A stretch of DNA of 64,000 nucleotides, from NCBI RefSeq assembly GCF_001238295.1, contig NZ_LGXZ01000004.1, positions 124,001 to 188,000 on the forward strand, written 5' to 3'. The notes under the pieces are model-generated. The model ran no database searches. It had not been told where the DNA came from and saw only the letters and a program-made list of their open reading frames with translations. Each line of letters begins with the position of its first letter. Position 1 is the stretch's first letter. Of this stretch, positions 34,983 to 43,667 are shown piece by piece. The translations under genes and the position numbers were made by a program. The DNA comes from Ruegeria sp. 6PALISEP08 (GTDB taxonomy: Bacteria > Pseudomonadota > Alphaproteobacteria > Rhodobacterales > Rhodobacteraceae).

Positions 34983-35816
34983 ATGACAGAGATGAAATCC
35001 GTGAGTGAAGCAACCGCCGTCAAGGCCCCCGTTCTGCCAGATGCCCAGACCGTCACCGAGGTGAAGCACTGGACCGACAGCCTGTTCTCTTTCAAGGTCT
35101 CGCGCCCTGCCTCGCTGCGATTCCGCTCGGGTGAGTTCGTGATGATCGGCCTGCTGGGTGACAACGGCAAGCCCTTGTTGCGTGCCTATTCGATCGCGTC
35201 ACCGTCTTGGGACGAAGAGTTGGAGTTCTATTCGATCAAGGTGCAGGACGGCCCGTTGACCTCGAAACTGCAACACATCAAACCGGGCGACCAGATCATT
35301 TTGCGCCCCAAACCTGTTGGCACGCTGGTTCATGACGCCCTGCTGCCAGGCAAGCGCCTGTGGTTCTTTGCCACCGGCACCGGTTTCGCGCCTTTTGCCT
35401 CGCTGCTGCGGGAACCGCAGACGTACGAGGATTATGACGAGATCATCATCACCCATACCTGCCGCGAAGTGGCGGAACTGGAATATGGCCGTCAGCTGAT
35501 CGACAGTATCCTTCAGGACGAGTTGCTGGCCGAGCTGATCGGTGAAGGCTTCGCTGACAAAATCCGCTATTACCCGACGACCACCCGGGAAGAGAGCCCC
35601 AAGATGGGTCGCATCACCACCCTGCTTCAGGATGGCACTGTGTTTGGTGATCTGGGCATTGAAGGTGGCATCAAACCCGAGACCGACCGCGCGATGGTCT
35701 GCGGATCGCTGGCGTTCAACCTGGATATCAAGGAAATCCTTGAAGGGTTCAGCCTGCGCGAAGGGGCGAACTCCGATCCTAAGGAATTCGTGATCGAAAA
35801 GGCCTTTGTCGGTTAA
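34983..35816 (+). CDS. fpr: Ferredoxin/flavodoxin-NADP reductase
   Basis: A 277-residue FAD enzyme. The FAD-binding RAYSIASPSWDEELEFYSI is at about residues 64-82, the phosphate region GPLTSKLQHIKPGD at about 88-101, and the NADP pocket WFFATGTGFAPFASLLR at about 124-140, followed by THTCREVAELEYG. It closes a series of sulfur-assimilation genes and may pass electrons from NADPH through ferredoxin to CysI, although Fpr enzymes also serve oxidative-stress roles. An 107-base gap after DUF934 may hold a separate promoter. An 11-bp terminator stem follows. Confidence 0.92.
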   Translation: MTEMKSVSEATAVKAPVLPDAQTVTEVKHWTDSLFSFKVSRPASLRFRSGEFVMIGLLGDNGKPLLRAYSIASPSWDEELEFYSIKVQDGPLTSKLQHIKPGDQIILRPKPVGTLVHDALLPGKRLWFFATGTGFAPFASLLREPQTYEDYDEIIITHTCREVAELEYGRQLIDSILQDELLAELIGEGFADKIRYYPTTTREESPKMGRITTLLQDGTVFGDLGIEGGIKPETDRAMVCGSLAFNLDIKEILEGFSLREGANSDPKEFVIEKAFVG

Positions 35817-35822
35817 CACCTC

Positions 35823-35856
35823 TTCGCGTTCGGGGCTTTCACGCTCCGAACGCGAA
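35823..35856 (+). terminator. Terminator after fpr
   Basis: TTCGCGTTCGG and CCGAACGCGAA make an 11-bp perfect stem with a 12-base loop, starting 6 bases after the fpr stop. It separates fpr from the infC leader. Confidence 0.75.
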
Positions 35857-35900
35857 AAACGCCCGATAAAACAAGTTTTTTCGCAGGAACCTGTATTTAT

Positions 35901-35940
35901 GCCGCTTGAAGTGCGGCGCAGCCCGGTTTAAATTCCGGGC
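35901..35940 (+). promoter_or_regulatory. Tandem hairpins in the infC leader
   Basis: Two stems stand 33 bases before the infC start: GCCGC-N7-GCGGC (35901-35917) and GCCCGG-N8-CCGGGC (35921-35940). They may take part in translational control, together with the ATA start codon. Confidence 0.45.
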
Positions 35941-35973
35941 TCGAAATTCTGCAATCATCAAAGGAATGAACCC

Positions 35974-36522
35974 ATAGCTCGCAGACCTCACAACGCGCCG
36001 CCTCAACGTGACACCGGCCCGCGCGTCAATGATAAGATCCGTGCCCCCGAAATTCGCCTGATTGGCGCCGAAGGTGAAAATGTCGGGGTGGTTCATCCCG
36101 CCAAAGCCATGCAAATGGCCGCAGATGCCGGTCTTGATCTGGTTGAGATTTCGCCCAATGCGAACCCTCCGGTCTGCAAGATCATGGACTTCGGCAAATA
36201 TAAATACGAACAACAAAAGCGTGAAAGCGAAGCCCGCAAAAAGCAAAAAGTCATCGAGGTGAAAGAGGTCAAATTCCGACCGAACACCGACACGCATGAC
36301 TATGACGTGAAGATGCGTAATGTGTTCAAGTTTCTGGAGAACGGCGACAAGGTCAAAGTTACCCTGCGCTTCCGTGGCCGCGAAATGGCGCACCAGAACT
36401 TGGGCCGCGAATTGCTGGAACGTGTTGCTGAGGACATCAAAGACCTTGGTAAGATCGAAAACATGCCTAAGATGGAAGGCCGTCAGATGATCATGATGAT
36501 CGGCCCGCTTCCACAGAAATAA
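35974..36522 (+). CDS. infC: Translation initiation factor IF-3, starting at ATA
   Basis: A 182-residue factor that binds the 30S subunit and checks the start codon. The N-terminal region reads [20 protein letters not shown] and [13 protein letters not shown], the linker is the Lys/Glu-rich [17 protein letters not shown], and the C-terminal domain ends [12 protein letters not shown]. No ATG, GTG or TTG exists in frame between a TAA at 35929 and a GTG at 36088, which would cut off 38 conserved residues. The ATA at 35974 follows AGGA by eight bases and gives the correct N-terminus. Rare start codons in infC serve autoregulation, as AUU does in E. coli. Confidence 0.93.
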   Translation: MARRPHNAPPQRDTGPRVNDKIRAPEIRLIGAEGENVGVVHPAKAMQMAADAGLDLVEISPNANPPVCKIMDFGKYKYEQQKRESEARKKQKVIEVKEVKFRPNTDTHDYDVKMRNVFKFLENGDKVKVTLRFRGREMAHQNLGRELLERVAEDIKDLGKIENMPKMEGRQMIMMIGPLPQK

Positions 36523-36547
36523 GCCAAACAAGGGCTGCAAGATCTCA

Positions 36548-36577
36548 GGCTCTCGCTGGAATGGCGAGAGCCTTTTC
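36548..36577 (+). terminator. Rho-independent terminator of infC
   Basis: GGCTCTCGC and GCGAGAGCC form a 9-bp stem with a 7-base loop followed by TTTT, 25 bases after the infC stop and before the convergent aminotransferase gene. Confidence 0.88.
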
Positions 36578-36590
36578 GTTTCTGCAGCCG

Positions 36591-37907
36591 TTAGATGACG
36601 GCGTTCAACGCCCGTTCCAGTTTGCCGACAAGCTCGTCAATCTGCGCGTCTTCGACAATAAACGGAGGTGCCAGCAGGATGTGATCTCCGTTGCGGCCAT
36701 CCCGCGTGCCTGCCATGGGATAACAGATCAAGCCTTCGGCCATCGCAGCCTTTTTCACCTTGCCGGCGATGCCCATGGACGGATCGAACGGTGCTTTGGT
36801 GCCCCGATCCGACACCAGCTCGATCCCCCGGAACAAGCCACGCCCGCGCAGATCGCCGACATTCGGGTGCTGTCCAATCTCGGCCTCCAGGGCCGATTGC
36901 ACTTTGTCTCCCATGACCCCGGCGCGGGCTGGCAAATCCCGATCCGTCAGCTCACGGACGACCGCGAGCGCCGCAGCCGTGGCAACTGGATGGCCGATGT
37001 AGGTGTGCCCATGTTGAAAAAACCCGGAGCCATCCCGAATTGCATCATAGATAGCGCCGGTGCAAAGCATAGCTCCGATCGGTTGATATCCGGCCCCCAA
37101 CCCTTTGGCGATGCACAGAATATCCGGCGCTATACCGTCTTGATTGCAAGCAAACAGGTGGCCGGTGCGCCCCATACCGCACATCACCTCATCCAGGATC
37201 AATAGCACCCCATATTGATCGCAGATTTCCCGGATACGATTGAAGTAACCCTCAACCGCAGGAACTGCGCCAAGAGTTGCGCCAACAACTGGCTCTGCCA
37301 TGAAAGCCATAACCGTGTCCGGCCCCAGACGCAGGATTTCGGCCTCAAGCTCGTTGGCAACGCGTTGACCATAGTCAAAGCTGCTCTCGCCTTCGGGTTT
37401 TTCGGCGTATTCATAACACGCCGATATATGGGTCATCTCGATCAGCATCGGCGCAAACTGAGCCCGTCTCCAGGCGTTGCCCCCGGCGGACAAAGCGCCC
37501 AGCGTGTTGCCGTGATAGCTTTGTTTGCGCGCGATGACATGCCGCCGCTCAGGCTGACCTATTTCAAGAAAGTACTGACGCGCCAGTTTGATTGCCGCCT
37601 CGGTTGCCTCCGATCCGCCCGATACAAAATAAACGCGATCCAAATCGCCGGGCGCGTGCTGGATCAACAGATCCGCCAGTGCTTCGGCCGGTTCAGACGT
37701 CATGAAGCCGCTATGGGCGAAGGCGATCTGTTCGACCTGCTCTTGCACGGCGCGGATCACTGCGTCGTTGGAATGTCCCAGGCAAGACACGGCCGCGTCA
37801 CCGCAGTCCAGGTACCGCTTGCCTTGCGCGTCGATCAGATAACAGCCATCCCCACCTGCCGCGACGGGCAGGTTTGATTTGGTGTGGCGCGGGAATACGT
37901 GACTCAT
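36591..37907 (-). CDS. Class III PLP-dependent aminotransferase
   Basis: A 438-residue fold-type I aminotransferase. The PLP lysine lies in CIAKGLGAGYQPIGA at about residue 269, the phosphate-binding start YFVSGGSEATEAAIKLARQ at about 90-108, and the Asp motif in LLILDEVMCGMGRTG at about 236-250. Members transfer amino groups from omega-amino acids such as beta-alanine, GABA or taurine-like compounds; the substrate is not assignable. It overlaps the upstream beta-keto acid cleavage gene by four bases, so the two form one operon controlled perhaps by the divergent RpiR regulator. Confidence 0.9.
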   Translation of the reverse strand: MSHVFPRHTKSNLPVAAGGDGCYLIDAQGKRYLDCGDAAVSCLGHSNDAVIRAVQEQVEQIAFAHSGFMTSEPAEALADLLIQHAPGDLDRVYFVSGGSEATEAAIKLARQYFLEIGQPERRHVIARKQSYHGNTLGALSAGGNAWRRAQFAPMLIEMTHISACYEYAEKPEGESSFDYGQRVANELEAEILRLGPDTVMAFMAEPVVGATLGAVPAVEGYFNRIREICDQYGVLLILDEVMCGMGRTGHLFACNQDGIAPDILCIAKGLGAGYQPIGAMLCTGAIYDAIRDGSGFFQHGHTYIGHPVATAAALAVVRELTDRDLPARAGVMGDKVQSALEAEIGQHPNVGDLRGRGLFRGIELVSDRGTKAPFDPSMGIAGKVKKAAMAEGLICYPMAGTRDGRNGDHILLAPPFIVEDAQIDELVGKLERALNAVI

Positions 37908-38680
37908 GTCTTGGCCTTTCCAAGCAATTCAACCAAAGCCGCGACCGAGGCCGCATTATCCGCCCAAGGCGTGCCATCCGGCCCCGTCAGGCTGTTTTCA
38001 AATCCGACCCGCACATCGCCCCCGCGCCGCGCAGCTTCGGCCAGACAGGCGTGTTCCTGTGTGCCGAACGCGCAGATCATCCAGCGGTTTGGACAATCCG
38101 GGAAGGCATCCAGATCTGCCGGTACCGATTGCTGACCTTCGCTATAACGTCCCAGAACCAGCAATCGGTCTGTCTGATTTGCCTGCACAATGCCATCCCG
38201 CTGCCATTGGTCCAACAGCCGCGCGTCTTCTGAATCGTACAGAATATGCTGCACCCGCGTCCCCTGATCGGCGCAGAGAGCATAGACCCGAGGCGCTAGA
38301 TCCGGGTCGCGCGCAATCTCTCGTATCGAAATCGACGCCCAGTCCGGTTGCACCTGCTCCAAGCAGGCAAGTTGCGCGGGAACATCGAATACCCACGCCG
38401 CTTCGGTTGTGATTTGAACATCCAGCGCTGGCACGACATGATGCAACTCGGCCACCGTTTCGCGATACGATCCGGCGTCCAGAGAATGCTGACCATTCGC
38501 GTCCCGTACATGAACATGAACCCCGTGCGCACCTGCACGTTGGCAGGCCCGCGCGGTTTCGACGATTTCGTCCATCGTAACCGGAATGGCAGGATGATCC
38601 GCTGCCGTCCGCCGCGCGCCATTTGGCGCGACCAGGATATAGGGGGTGTTTTTGTCTTCAGCGGAGTTGGTTGTCATCAT
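37904..38680 (-). CDS. Beta-keto acid cleavage enzyme (BKACE/Kce family)
   Basis: A 258-residue TIM-barrel enzyme of the family first known from 3-keto-5-aminohexanoate cleavage in lysine fermentation. The metal-binding GAHGVHVHVRDANGQHSLD at about residues 43-61 and the C-terminal VRVGFENSLTGPDGTPWADN, with the glutamate motif GFEN, are clear. BKACE enzymes cleave diverse beta-keto acids with acetyl-CoA, so substrate cannot be assigned. An aminotransferase overlaps downstream, suggesting an amino-acid or amine pathway. The ATG at 38680 follows AGGAAGAGGA; a longer frame to 38719 exists but is unlikely. Confidence 0.88.
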   Translation of the reverse strand: MMTTNSAEDKNTPYILVAPNGARRTAADHPAIPVTMDEIVETARACQRAGAHGVHVHVRDANGQHSLDAGSYRETVAELHHVVPALDVQITTEAAWVFDVPAQLACLEQVQPDWASISIREIARDPDLAPRVYALCADQGTRVQHILYDSEDARLLDQWQRDGIVQANQTDRLLVLGRYSEGQQSVPADLDAFPDCPNRWMICAFGTQEHACLAEAARRGGDVRVGFENSLTGPDGTPWADNAASVAALVELLGKAKT

Positions 38681-38764
38681 GCGTTCCTCTTCCTGACTTG
38701 CAGCTAGACCTCGCATCATTCGTTTTCAATTTACGCAGTAGAAAACATATGTTTTATTTTGCGC

Positions 38765-39664
38765 ATGACCCCTACCCTCACGGCACTTACAGATCAATTA
38801 AGGCGCGAGATCGATCAGATGCCGACGCAAATGCAGGTCGCGGCGAAGTATATCGTCGACCATCCCGGTGACTTTGGACTGAACCCGATCCGCCAAACCG
38901 CCGACAGGATCGGCATCAGTTCAAACGTGTTGGTCCGGCTTGCGCAACGCATGGGCTTTGACAGCTTCGATGCGTTTCGCCAACCGTTTCGCCGCGCACT
39001 GACGACAGACAGTGAAGACCGGCTGGGGCAAAGCTGGTTGGAGAATCCGGCGGGGCAAGACCCGTTCCTTCTGGCACAGGCCAAGTTCGCTCAGAACGAG
39101 ACGAACGTCGTTTCGCGATCCCTGCGCTTGATGGATCCGCATCTGACGCAACAAGCCATCGGGTACATGGTTTCCGCGCGGCGCTGTTACGTGACCGCGA
39201 CCCGGTCCAGCCACGCGCTGGCCTATTACTTTCACTATGCAGGCCGCATGGCGCATCCCGGGTTGCAGCTGGTGCCCCGTCACATGGGGTCAGCCATTGA
39301 CGATTTGGTCGAAGCCACGGCTGAGGATTGCCTGTTTGCCATCACCGTCCATCCCTACTCGGCCGATACGATCCAATCGATGCGCTTTGCCCGCGATCGA
39401 TCCATGCGCATCGTGCTGTTGTCGGATAGTGAGGTGATCGCGCCGGGGGTCGAACCGGATGTGGTCCTGCCTGTCAGCACCCGCACGTTGCACCCATTCT
39501 CAAGCTTTTCCGGCGCGATGGCGGTTCTGGAGTGTCTACTGGGGCATCTATTTGAGACCAGCGGTAAAGAGGCCCGGACACGTGTGGAACAGTACCAAAA
39601 AGCGCGGGAGGACACGGGGGCATATTGGCAGCCCGGGGTTTTACCAAAGCTGAGGAAACCCTGA
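38765..39664 (+). CDS. RpiR/MurR-family transcriptional regulator
   Basis: A 299-residue protein with an N-terminal helix-turn-helix of the HTH_6 type (MPTQMQVAAKYIVDHPGDF, then IRQTADRIGISSNVLVRLAQRMGF) and a C-terminal SIS domain (CYVTATRSSHALAYYFHYAGR, then EDCLFAITVHPYSADTI, STRTLHPFSSFSGAMAVLE). SIS domains usually bind phosphosugars. Here the regulator diverges from the cleavage-enzyme/aminotransferase pair by 84 bases, so it probably controls them with an unknown effector. The ATG at 38765 is preferred to a TTG two codons earlier. Confidence 0.9.
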   Translation: MTPTLTALTDQLRREIDQMPTQMQVAAKYIVDHPGDFGLNPIRQTADRIGISSNVLVRLAQRMGFDSFDAFRQPFRRALTTDSEDRLGQSWLENPAGQDPFLLAQAKFAQNETNVVSRSLRLMDPHLTQQAIGYMVSARRCYVTATRSSHALAYYFHYAGRMAHPGLQLVPRHMGSAIDDLVEATAEDCLFAITVHPYSADTIQSMRFARDRSMRIVLLSDSEVIAPGVEPDVVLPVSTRTLHPFSSFSGAMAVLECLLGHLFETSGKEARTRVEQYQKAREDTGAYWQPGVLPKLRKP

Positions 39665-39696
39665 AACCGCGATGCGGTTCGCGCACGAACAAGATG

Positions 39697-40698
39697 TCAG
39701 TTTTTGCGTTTGGCACGTGGCTGCGGCCTGGTCGGGATTTCCTTGAGCAGCCCACCAACACCCATCGCCGCAATGTCAGCTCCGTTTGTTTCAATTCCAC
39801 ACGCAACACGGGACAGAACCCAATCGGCGCCGTTCAACGCCGGAGAGCGCGCGCAGCCTGGCAATCCAATGACCGGGCGATCCTGCAAGGCCCCCAAAAA
39901 CAGCAGGTTTCCCGGATCCACCGGCATCCCAAAGCGATCCACCTGCCCGCCGGCCAAACGCACAGCCGAGGGCGCCACATCTTCAGTGTCCGACGTCGCC
40001 GATCCTGTCAGGATCATCAGCACATCACCATCGCTTTGCGAGACCGCTTCGGCCAGAGCTTCGACCCGGTGCGGGACGGTCCGCACATCACAAAGCTCCA
40101 TATCCAGCAACTCGACCCGACCGCGAATAGCGGCAATCCCTTTTTCATTCGACGGACCACCCTGAATGTCCGTTACGATCAGCCCGGCTGTTTGGTGAAC
40201 CGGACGCGCCAGACGGATTGCGCGCTGAGCCAATGTGGCAGCACGTCGAACATCCTCTTCGGGCACGGCGTAAGAGATGACCTTGATGGTCGCCACCATA
40301 CCGCCTGGCCCCATCTGCTGATGCTGCGGTACCGTGGCCACTGTGATCATCGGATTGACTTCGTTGAACCGCTCAAGCGCCGCGACATCCAGCACGGCCA
40401 CCCCCGGTCCATCCGCCAAAAGGTTGACCCGACCGGTAAACGCCTCGGTCACGCGCAGGTTGGCCACAGCGGCATCAGGCGCAAGAGCTGCCGCCAAGGC
40501 ACGCGCGGCTTCGTCTTCGTGGCAATCACCAGGTTCGAGACGCGCGACGATCACTTCGCTCAGCCCGGATTGCGCCAGTTGCGCGATATGCTCGGCCTGT
40601 AATGCCAAACCTTTGCGCAGCTTACGCCCACCTGCTGTCACCGAATGCGCCAGGATGGCCCCTTCTGCCTGCGAAACGGGAACCGGGCCAAACCTCAT
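39697..40698 (-). CDS. Molybdopterin-binding (MoeA/MogA-domain) protein
   Basis: A 333-residue protein. The N-terminal part resembles the MoeA start (PVPVSQAEGAILAHSVTAGG), and the centre holds a MoCF-biosynthesis domain with the SGDG-like segment SQSDGDVLMILTGSATSDTEDVAPSAV (about residues 216-242, shown in part). It lacks full MoeA length (about 400). Such proteins accompany XdhC genes in maturation of molybdenum hydroxylases, where they probably handle the cofactor before MCD formation. It overlaps the XdhC gene by four bases. Function beyond cofactor binding is inference. Confidence 0.83.
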   Translation of the reverse strand: MRFGPVPVSQAEGAILAHSVTAGGRKLRKGLALQAEHIAQLAQSGLSEVIVARLEPGDCHEDEAARALAAALAPDAAVANLRVTEAFTGRVNLLADGPGVAVLDVAALERFNEVNPMITVATVPQHQQMGPGGMVATIKVISYAVPEEDVRRAATLAQRAIRLARPVHQTAGLIVTDIQGGPSNEKGIAAIRGRVELLDMELCDVRTVPHRVEALAEAVSQSDGDVLMILTGSATSDTEDVAPSAVRLAGGQVDRFGMPVDPGNLLFLGALQDRPVIGLPGCARSPALNGADWVLSRVACGIETNGADIAAMGVGGLLKEIPTRPQPRAKRKN

Positions 40699-41663
40699 GC
40701 TTTGCCCCGAAGAACCGCTGTCATCTCAGCCAGAATGGCGACAGCGATTTCCGAGGGCCCGGCAGCACCAATATCCAGGCCGATGGGGCCGTGAATTCTG
40801 GAGATCTGCGACTCGGTGAAACCTGCGGCTTTCATGCGATCAACGCGCTTGGCATGGGTGCGTGTCGAGCCCAGAGCGCCAATATAGAAGACACCCGCGT
40901 CAAGTGCCGCTTGCAGCGCCGGGTCGTCCAGCTTGGGATCATGGGTCAGCAAGACGATAGCGGTCCGCGCATCCAGCCCCAGCCTGGCGACCGCTTCATC
41001 CGGCCAATCGGTCAGGATCGTTTCCCCCGGAAAGCGTGCGCTGGATGCAAATGCATCGCGTGGATCAATGATCGCCGGATCATAGCCCGCAATGCGCGCC
41101 ATGGTCACAAGGGCCTGTGCGATATGGACGGCCCCCACAACGATCAACCGCAAAGGCGGATTGTGAACGGCCACAAAGGTCTCGCCATCCTCTTCGAAAC
41201 CCGACCGGTCCATACGCAACCGATCGGCATAGGCGTTGCGACGCAAGGCCCTGTGTCCGGTATTTGTGTTTACCTCATACGCCACGGGCGCGCGCGTGGC
41301 GCGGGCCGCGACGAGTTCTGCCAGCATGCGCTCGGGCAGGACATTCCCAATGGGTTCGACCAGAACACGGATCGTTCCGCCGCAGGCCAGCCCCACGGCA
41401 AAGGCATCATCATCGCTGACGCCAAATTCCAACAGCCGGGCTTCGCCTTCGTCCAAGGCTTCAAGTGCTTCGACGATCACCGCGCCTTCCACGCAGCCAC
41501 CGGAAACCGATCCTTCGATCCGCCCGTCGCCACCGATCACCAGTTGCGACCCAACGCGCCGAGGCGCGCTGCCCCAGGTTTCGACAACCGTCGCCAGGGC
41601 CGCGCCCCGCCCGCTGCGGTGCCAGTCCAAAGCCGTTTCCGGGCTGTTGTCGAATCGCTCCAT
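40695..41663 (-). CDS. XdhC/CoxF-type molybdenum hydroxylase maturation protein
   Basis: A 322-residue protein with the N-terminal XdhC/CoxI domain (TVVETWGSAPRRVGSQLVI, then GSVSGGCVEGAVI with the conserved cysteine) and a C-terminal Rossmann-like XdhC domain (IVVGAVHIAQALVTMARIAGY, then YIGALGSTRTHAKR). XdhC proteins sulfurate and deliver the molybdenum cofactor to xanthine-dehydrogenase-type enzymes. With CoxD and CoxE encoded 1-3 kb away it corresponds best to CoxF of CO-dehydrogenase clusters. It is translationally coupled to the molybdopterin-binding gene. Confidence 0.9.
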   Translation of the reverse strand: MERFDNSPETALDWHRSGRGAALATVVETWGSAPRRVGSQLVIGGDGRIEGSVSGGCVEGAVIVEALEALDEGEARLLEFGVSDDDAFAVGLACGGTIRVLVEPIGNVLPERMLAELVAARATRAPVAYEVNTNTGHRALRRNAYADRLRMDRSGFEEDGETFVAVHNPPLRLIVVGAVHIAQALVTMARIAGYDPAIIDPRDAFASSARFPGETILTDWPDEAVARLGLDARTAIVLLTHDPKLDDPALQAALDAGVFYIGALGSTRTHAKRVDRMKAAGFTESQISRIHGPIGLDIGAAGPSEIAVAILAEMTAVLRGKA

Positions 41664-41893
41664 CAGACCCTCCAGATGTTGTCCGTTTCCAACATAAGCA
41701 GGATTGCCGGGATGAAAAGCGCGGCTGCCTTGCCAAAACGTCTATATTTGGCCCCTTTTGAAGCCACGAACACCTTCACGGCATTCAATAAATCATAGCA
41801 TTGATTGTTAGCGATCAGAGCTTTAGCCTGCGCCCACAACCGGTAGTTTGACCGGAATGCATATCCAGAAATTCATAGATCGGAGACAAGCAG

Positions 41894-42394
41894 TTGAAAC
41901 TTTTTCTTACACTGGGCGCGGCGGTTGGCATGTTGGCCTCGACCGCAGCGTGGGCTGATACGTTCGAACGCTATGGTGAGGTTGAAGGCTGGAAAGTCTT
42001 TATCGACAATGAGAAGAAATCCTGCCTGATCGAAGCTGTGGACGATGCGGAAAACGTCGTTCAGATGGGTCTGACCGAAGACCGCGGTGTTGGCTATGTC
42101 GGTGTGTTCACCAAAGCCGACACCGATATCAAACGGGGCGAAACGCAAGAAGTCGCTATCCTGATTGGGGACAATATTTATCTGGGTGAAGCCACCGGTA
42201 TGAAAGGCAACATCACAAAGGGCTATTCAGGCGGGTATGTCCTGTCGGACGATCCCCAATTTGCGGATGACCTCGCCAAGAAAAAGGTGATGATCGTGTT
42301 CCCCGAGACAGCGTATGCGTTCACAGTCGACCTTACCGGCACGTACAAGGCCATGGAAATGGCACGCAAGTGCAACGCAGAGCAGCTTTCGTAA
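41894..42394 (+). CDS. Secreted IalB-like protein
   Basis: A 166-residue protein with a signal peptide (MKLFLTLGAAVGMLASTAAWA) and a mature part beginning WKVFIDNEKKSCLIE and closing with a final cysteine (MARKCN). This follows the architecture of invasion-associated locus B-like periplasmic proteins, which hold a W-x-V-x start and paired terminal cysteines, but the match is weak. The start is TTG at 41894, with GGAGA eight bases upstream. It lies on the opposite strand between the XdhC gene and coxE and breaks the cox-like set. Confidence 0.65.
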   Translation: MKLFLTLGAAVGMLASTAAWADTFERYGEVEGWKVFIDNEKKSCLIEAVDDAENVVQMGLTEDRGVGYVGVFTKADTDIKRGETQEVAILIGDNIYLGEATGMKGNITKGYSGGYVLSDDPQFADDLAKKKVMIVFPETAYAFTVDLTGTYKAMEMARKCNAEQLS

Positions 42395-42398
42395 GCGT

Positions 42399-43658
42399 TT
42401 AACCGGAAAGCGCGGCCATCAGCCGGGCTTTCTGCCCCTGGTCGTCGGGGTGTGAGATCACGGCGGCCAAATCTTCGAGCGATGCAATCGAATGCCCTGC
42501 CCGGAAACTGTCGACATGCGGCAGCATTGCAGCCACCCCTTGCGCTTTAGGAGCGAACCCATCCCAACGCAAAAGCGGATTCAGCCAGATCAGGCGTCTT
42601 GAAGACAGGTGCAAGCGCTCAATCTCTTTCTGTAGGGTCTCCGGGTCGCCTCGTTCCAGTCCGTCGGTGATCAGCAGAACAACCGCCCCTTGCCCCATGA
42701 CGCGGCGAGACCAGTCGCGGTTGAACTGGTGCAAGCAGTCCCCGATGCGCGTGCCCCCTTCCCAGTCCTGCGCCTCGGCTCCGGCAGCGGCAAGTGCTGC
42801 ATCCACATCCCGTTGATGCAGGTGGCGGGTGATGTTGGTCAGGCGCGTGCCAAAGGTGAAAGCATGAACCTTGGCCCAACCCGCACCCTTGGCGTTGGAC
42901 ACCGTGTGCAGGAAATGCAAGATGATCCGGCTGTATTGGCTCATCGATCCAGAAATATCACAAAGCGCGATAAGATTGGGCCAGCGCGGCTTGGGCTGAA
43001 GCTTGGCGATGTCACGCAGCTCGCCGCCTTGTCGCATCGCTGCACGCAATGTGCGGGCGCGGTCGATACGGTGCCCCAGATGGCTGGCCTGCCCCCGGCG
43101 CGACTCGATGGGTTTGACCGGCAGGGTCATTCGCGCCAAAACACGTTTGGCTTGCGCGATTTCAGCCGTGCTCATCTGTTCGAAATCCAGATTGCGCAGA
43201 CGATCCTCTGATGATGCCGTCTGAGTGGCGTCAATCTCGATTTCGGATTCACCTTCATCTTGCGCGGCTGGTTCAGGCAATTCTTGTTCGACACCGTCCA
43301 GCAGCGCCTCGGCAGCGCGTTTTTCACCAGCATCGGCCTTGCGCTCTTCCTGAACGCCACGAATGGCGGGCAGCATCATGGCCATCATATGTTCCATGTA
43401 TCGCGGATCGCGCCAGTACATTCGGAAAACTTGCGCAAATACCGTGCGGTGTTCCGGGCGGTTCACGAAACAGGCGTGCAGTGTCCAGTAAAAATCTCGT
43501 TTCTCGGTAAACCCTGCCACCTGCACCGCGTGGATCGCATCAATCACGCGCCCCGGGCCGATTGGCAGCCCCGCCTTTCTGAGCGCACGGGCAAAATGGG
43601 TGATATTCTGCGCCAGCTTTGGGTTATCCGGGATATCCAGTGGCAGTTGCTCGGCCAT
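42399..43658 (-). CDS. coxE: CoxE-like von Willebrand factor A domain protein
   Basis: A 419-residue protein with a VWA domain in its C-terminal half. The metal-ion site DISGSMSQYSRIILHFLHT at about residues 235-253 and the later TDGLERGDP are visible. The N-terminal half is helical and acidic (ESEIEIDATQTASSEDRL). CoxE works with the CoxD AAA+ ATPase in inserting copper or sulfur into the CO-dehydrogenase active site in Oligotropha. A start at 43685 is also open, but it would lie in an intergenic repeat; the ATG at 43658 gives MAEQLPLDIPDNPK. Confidence 0.88.
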   Translation of the reverse strand: MAEQLPLDIPDNPKLAQNITHFARALRKAGLPIGPGRVIDAIHAVQVAGFTEKRDFYWTLHACFVNRPEHRTVFAQVFRMYWRDPRYMEHMMAMMLPAIRGVQEERKADAGEKRAAEALLDGVEQELPEPAAQDEGESEIEIDATQTASSEDRLRNLDFEQMSTAEIAQAKRVLARMTLPVKPIESRRGQASHLGHRIDRARTLRAAMRQGGELRDIAKLQPKPRWPNLIALCDISGSMSQYSRIILHFLHTVSNAKGAGWAKVHAFTFGTRLTNITRHLHQRDVDAALAAAGAEAQDWEGGTRIGDCLHQFNRDWSRRVMGQGAVVLLITDGLERGDPETLQKEIERLHLSSRRLIWLNPLLRWDGFAPKAQGVAAMLPHVDSFRAGHSIASLEDLAAVISHPDDQGQKARLMAALSG

Positions 43659-43667
43659 CAGCAACCA

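Noticed and set aside
36088..36522. infC starting at the GTG at 36088
   Set aside because: It would remove 38 residues of the conserved IF-3 N-terminal domain that is encoded upstream in the same frame.
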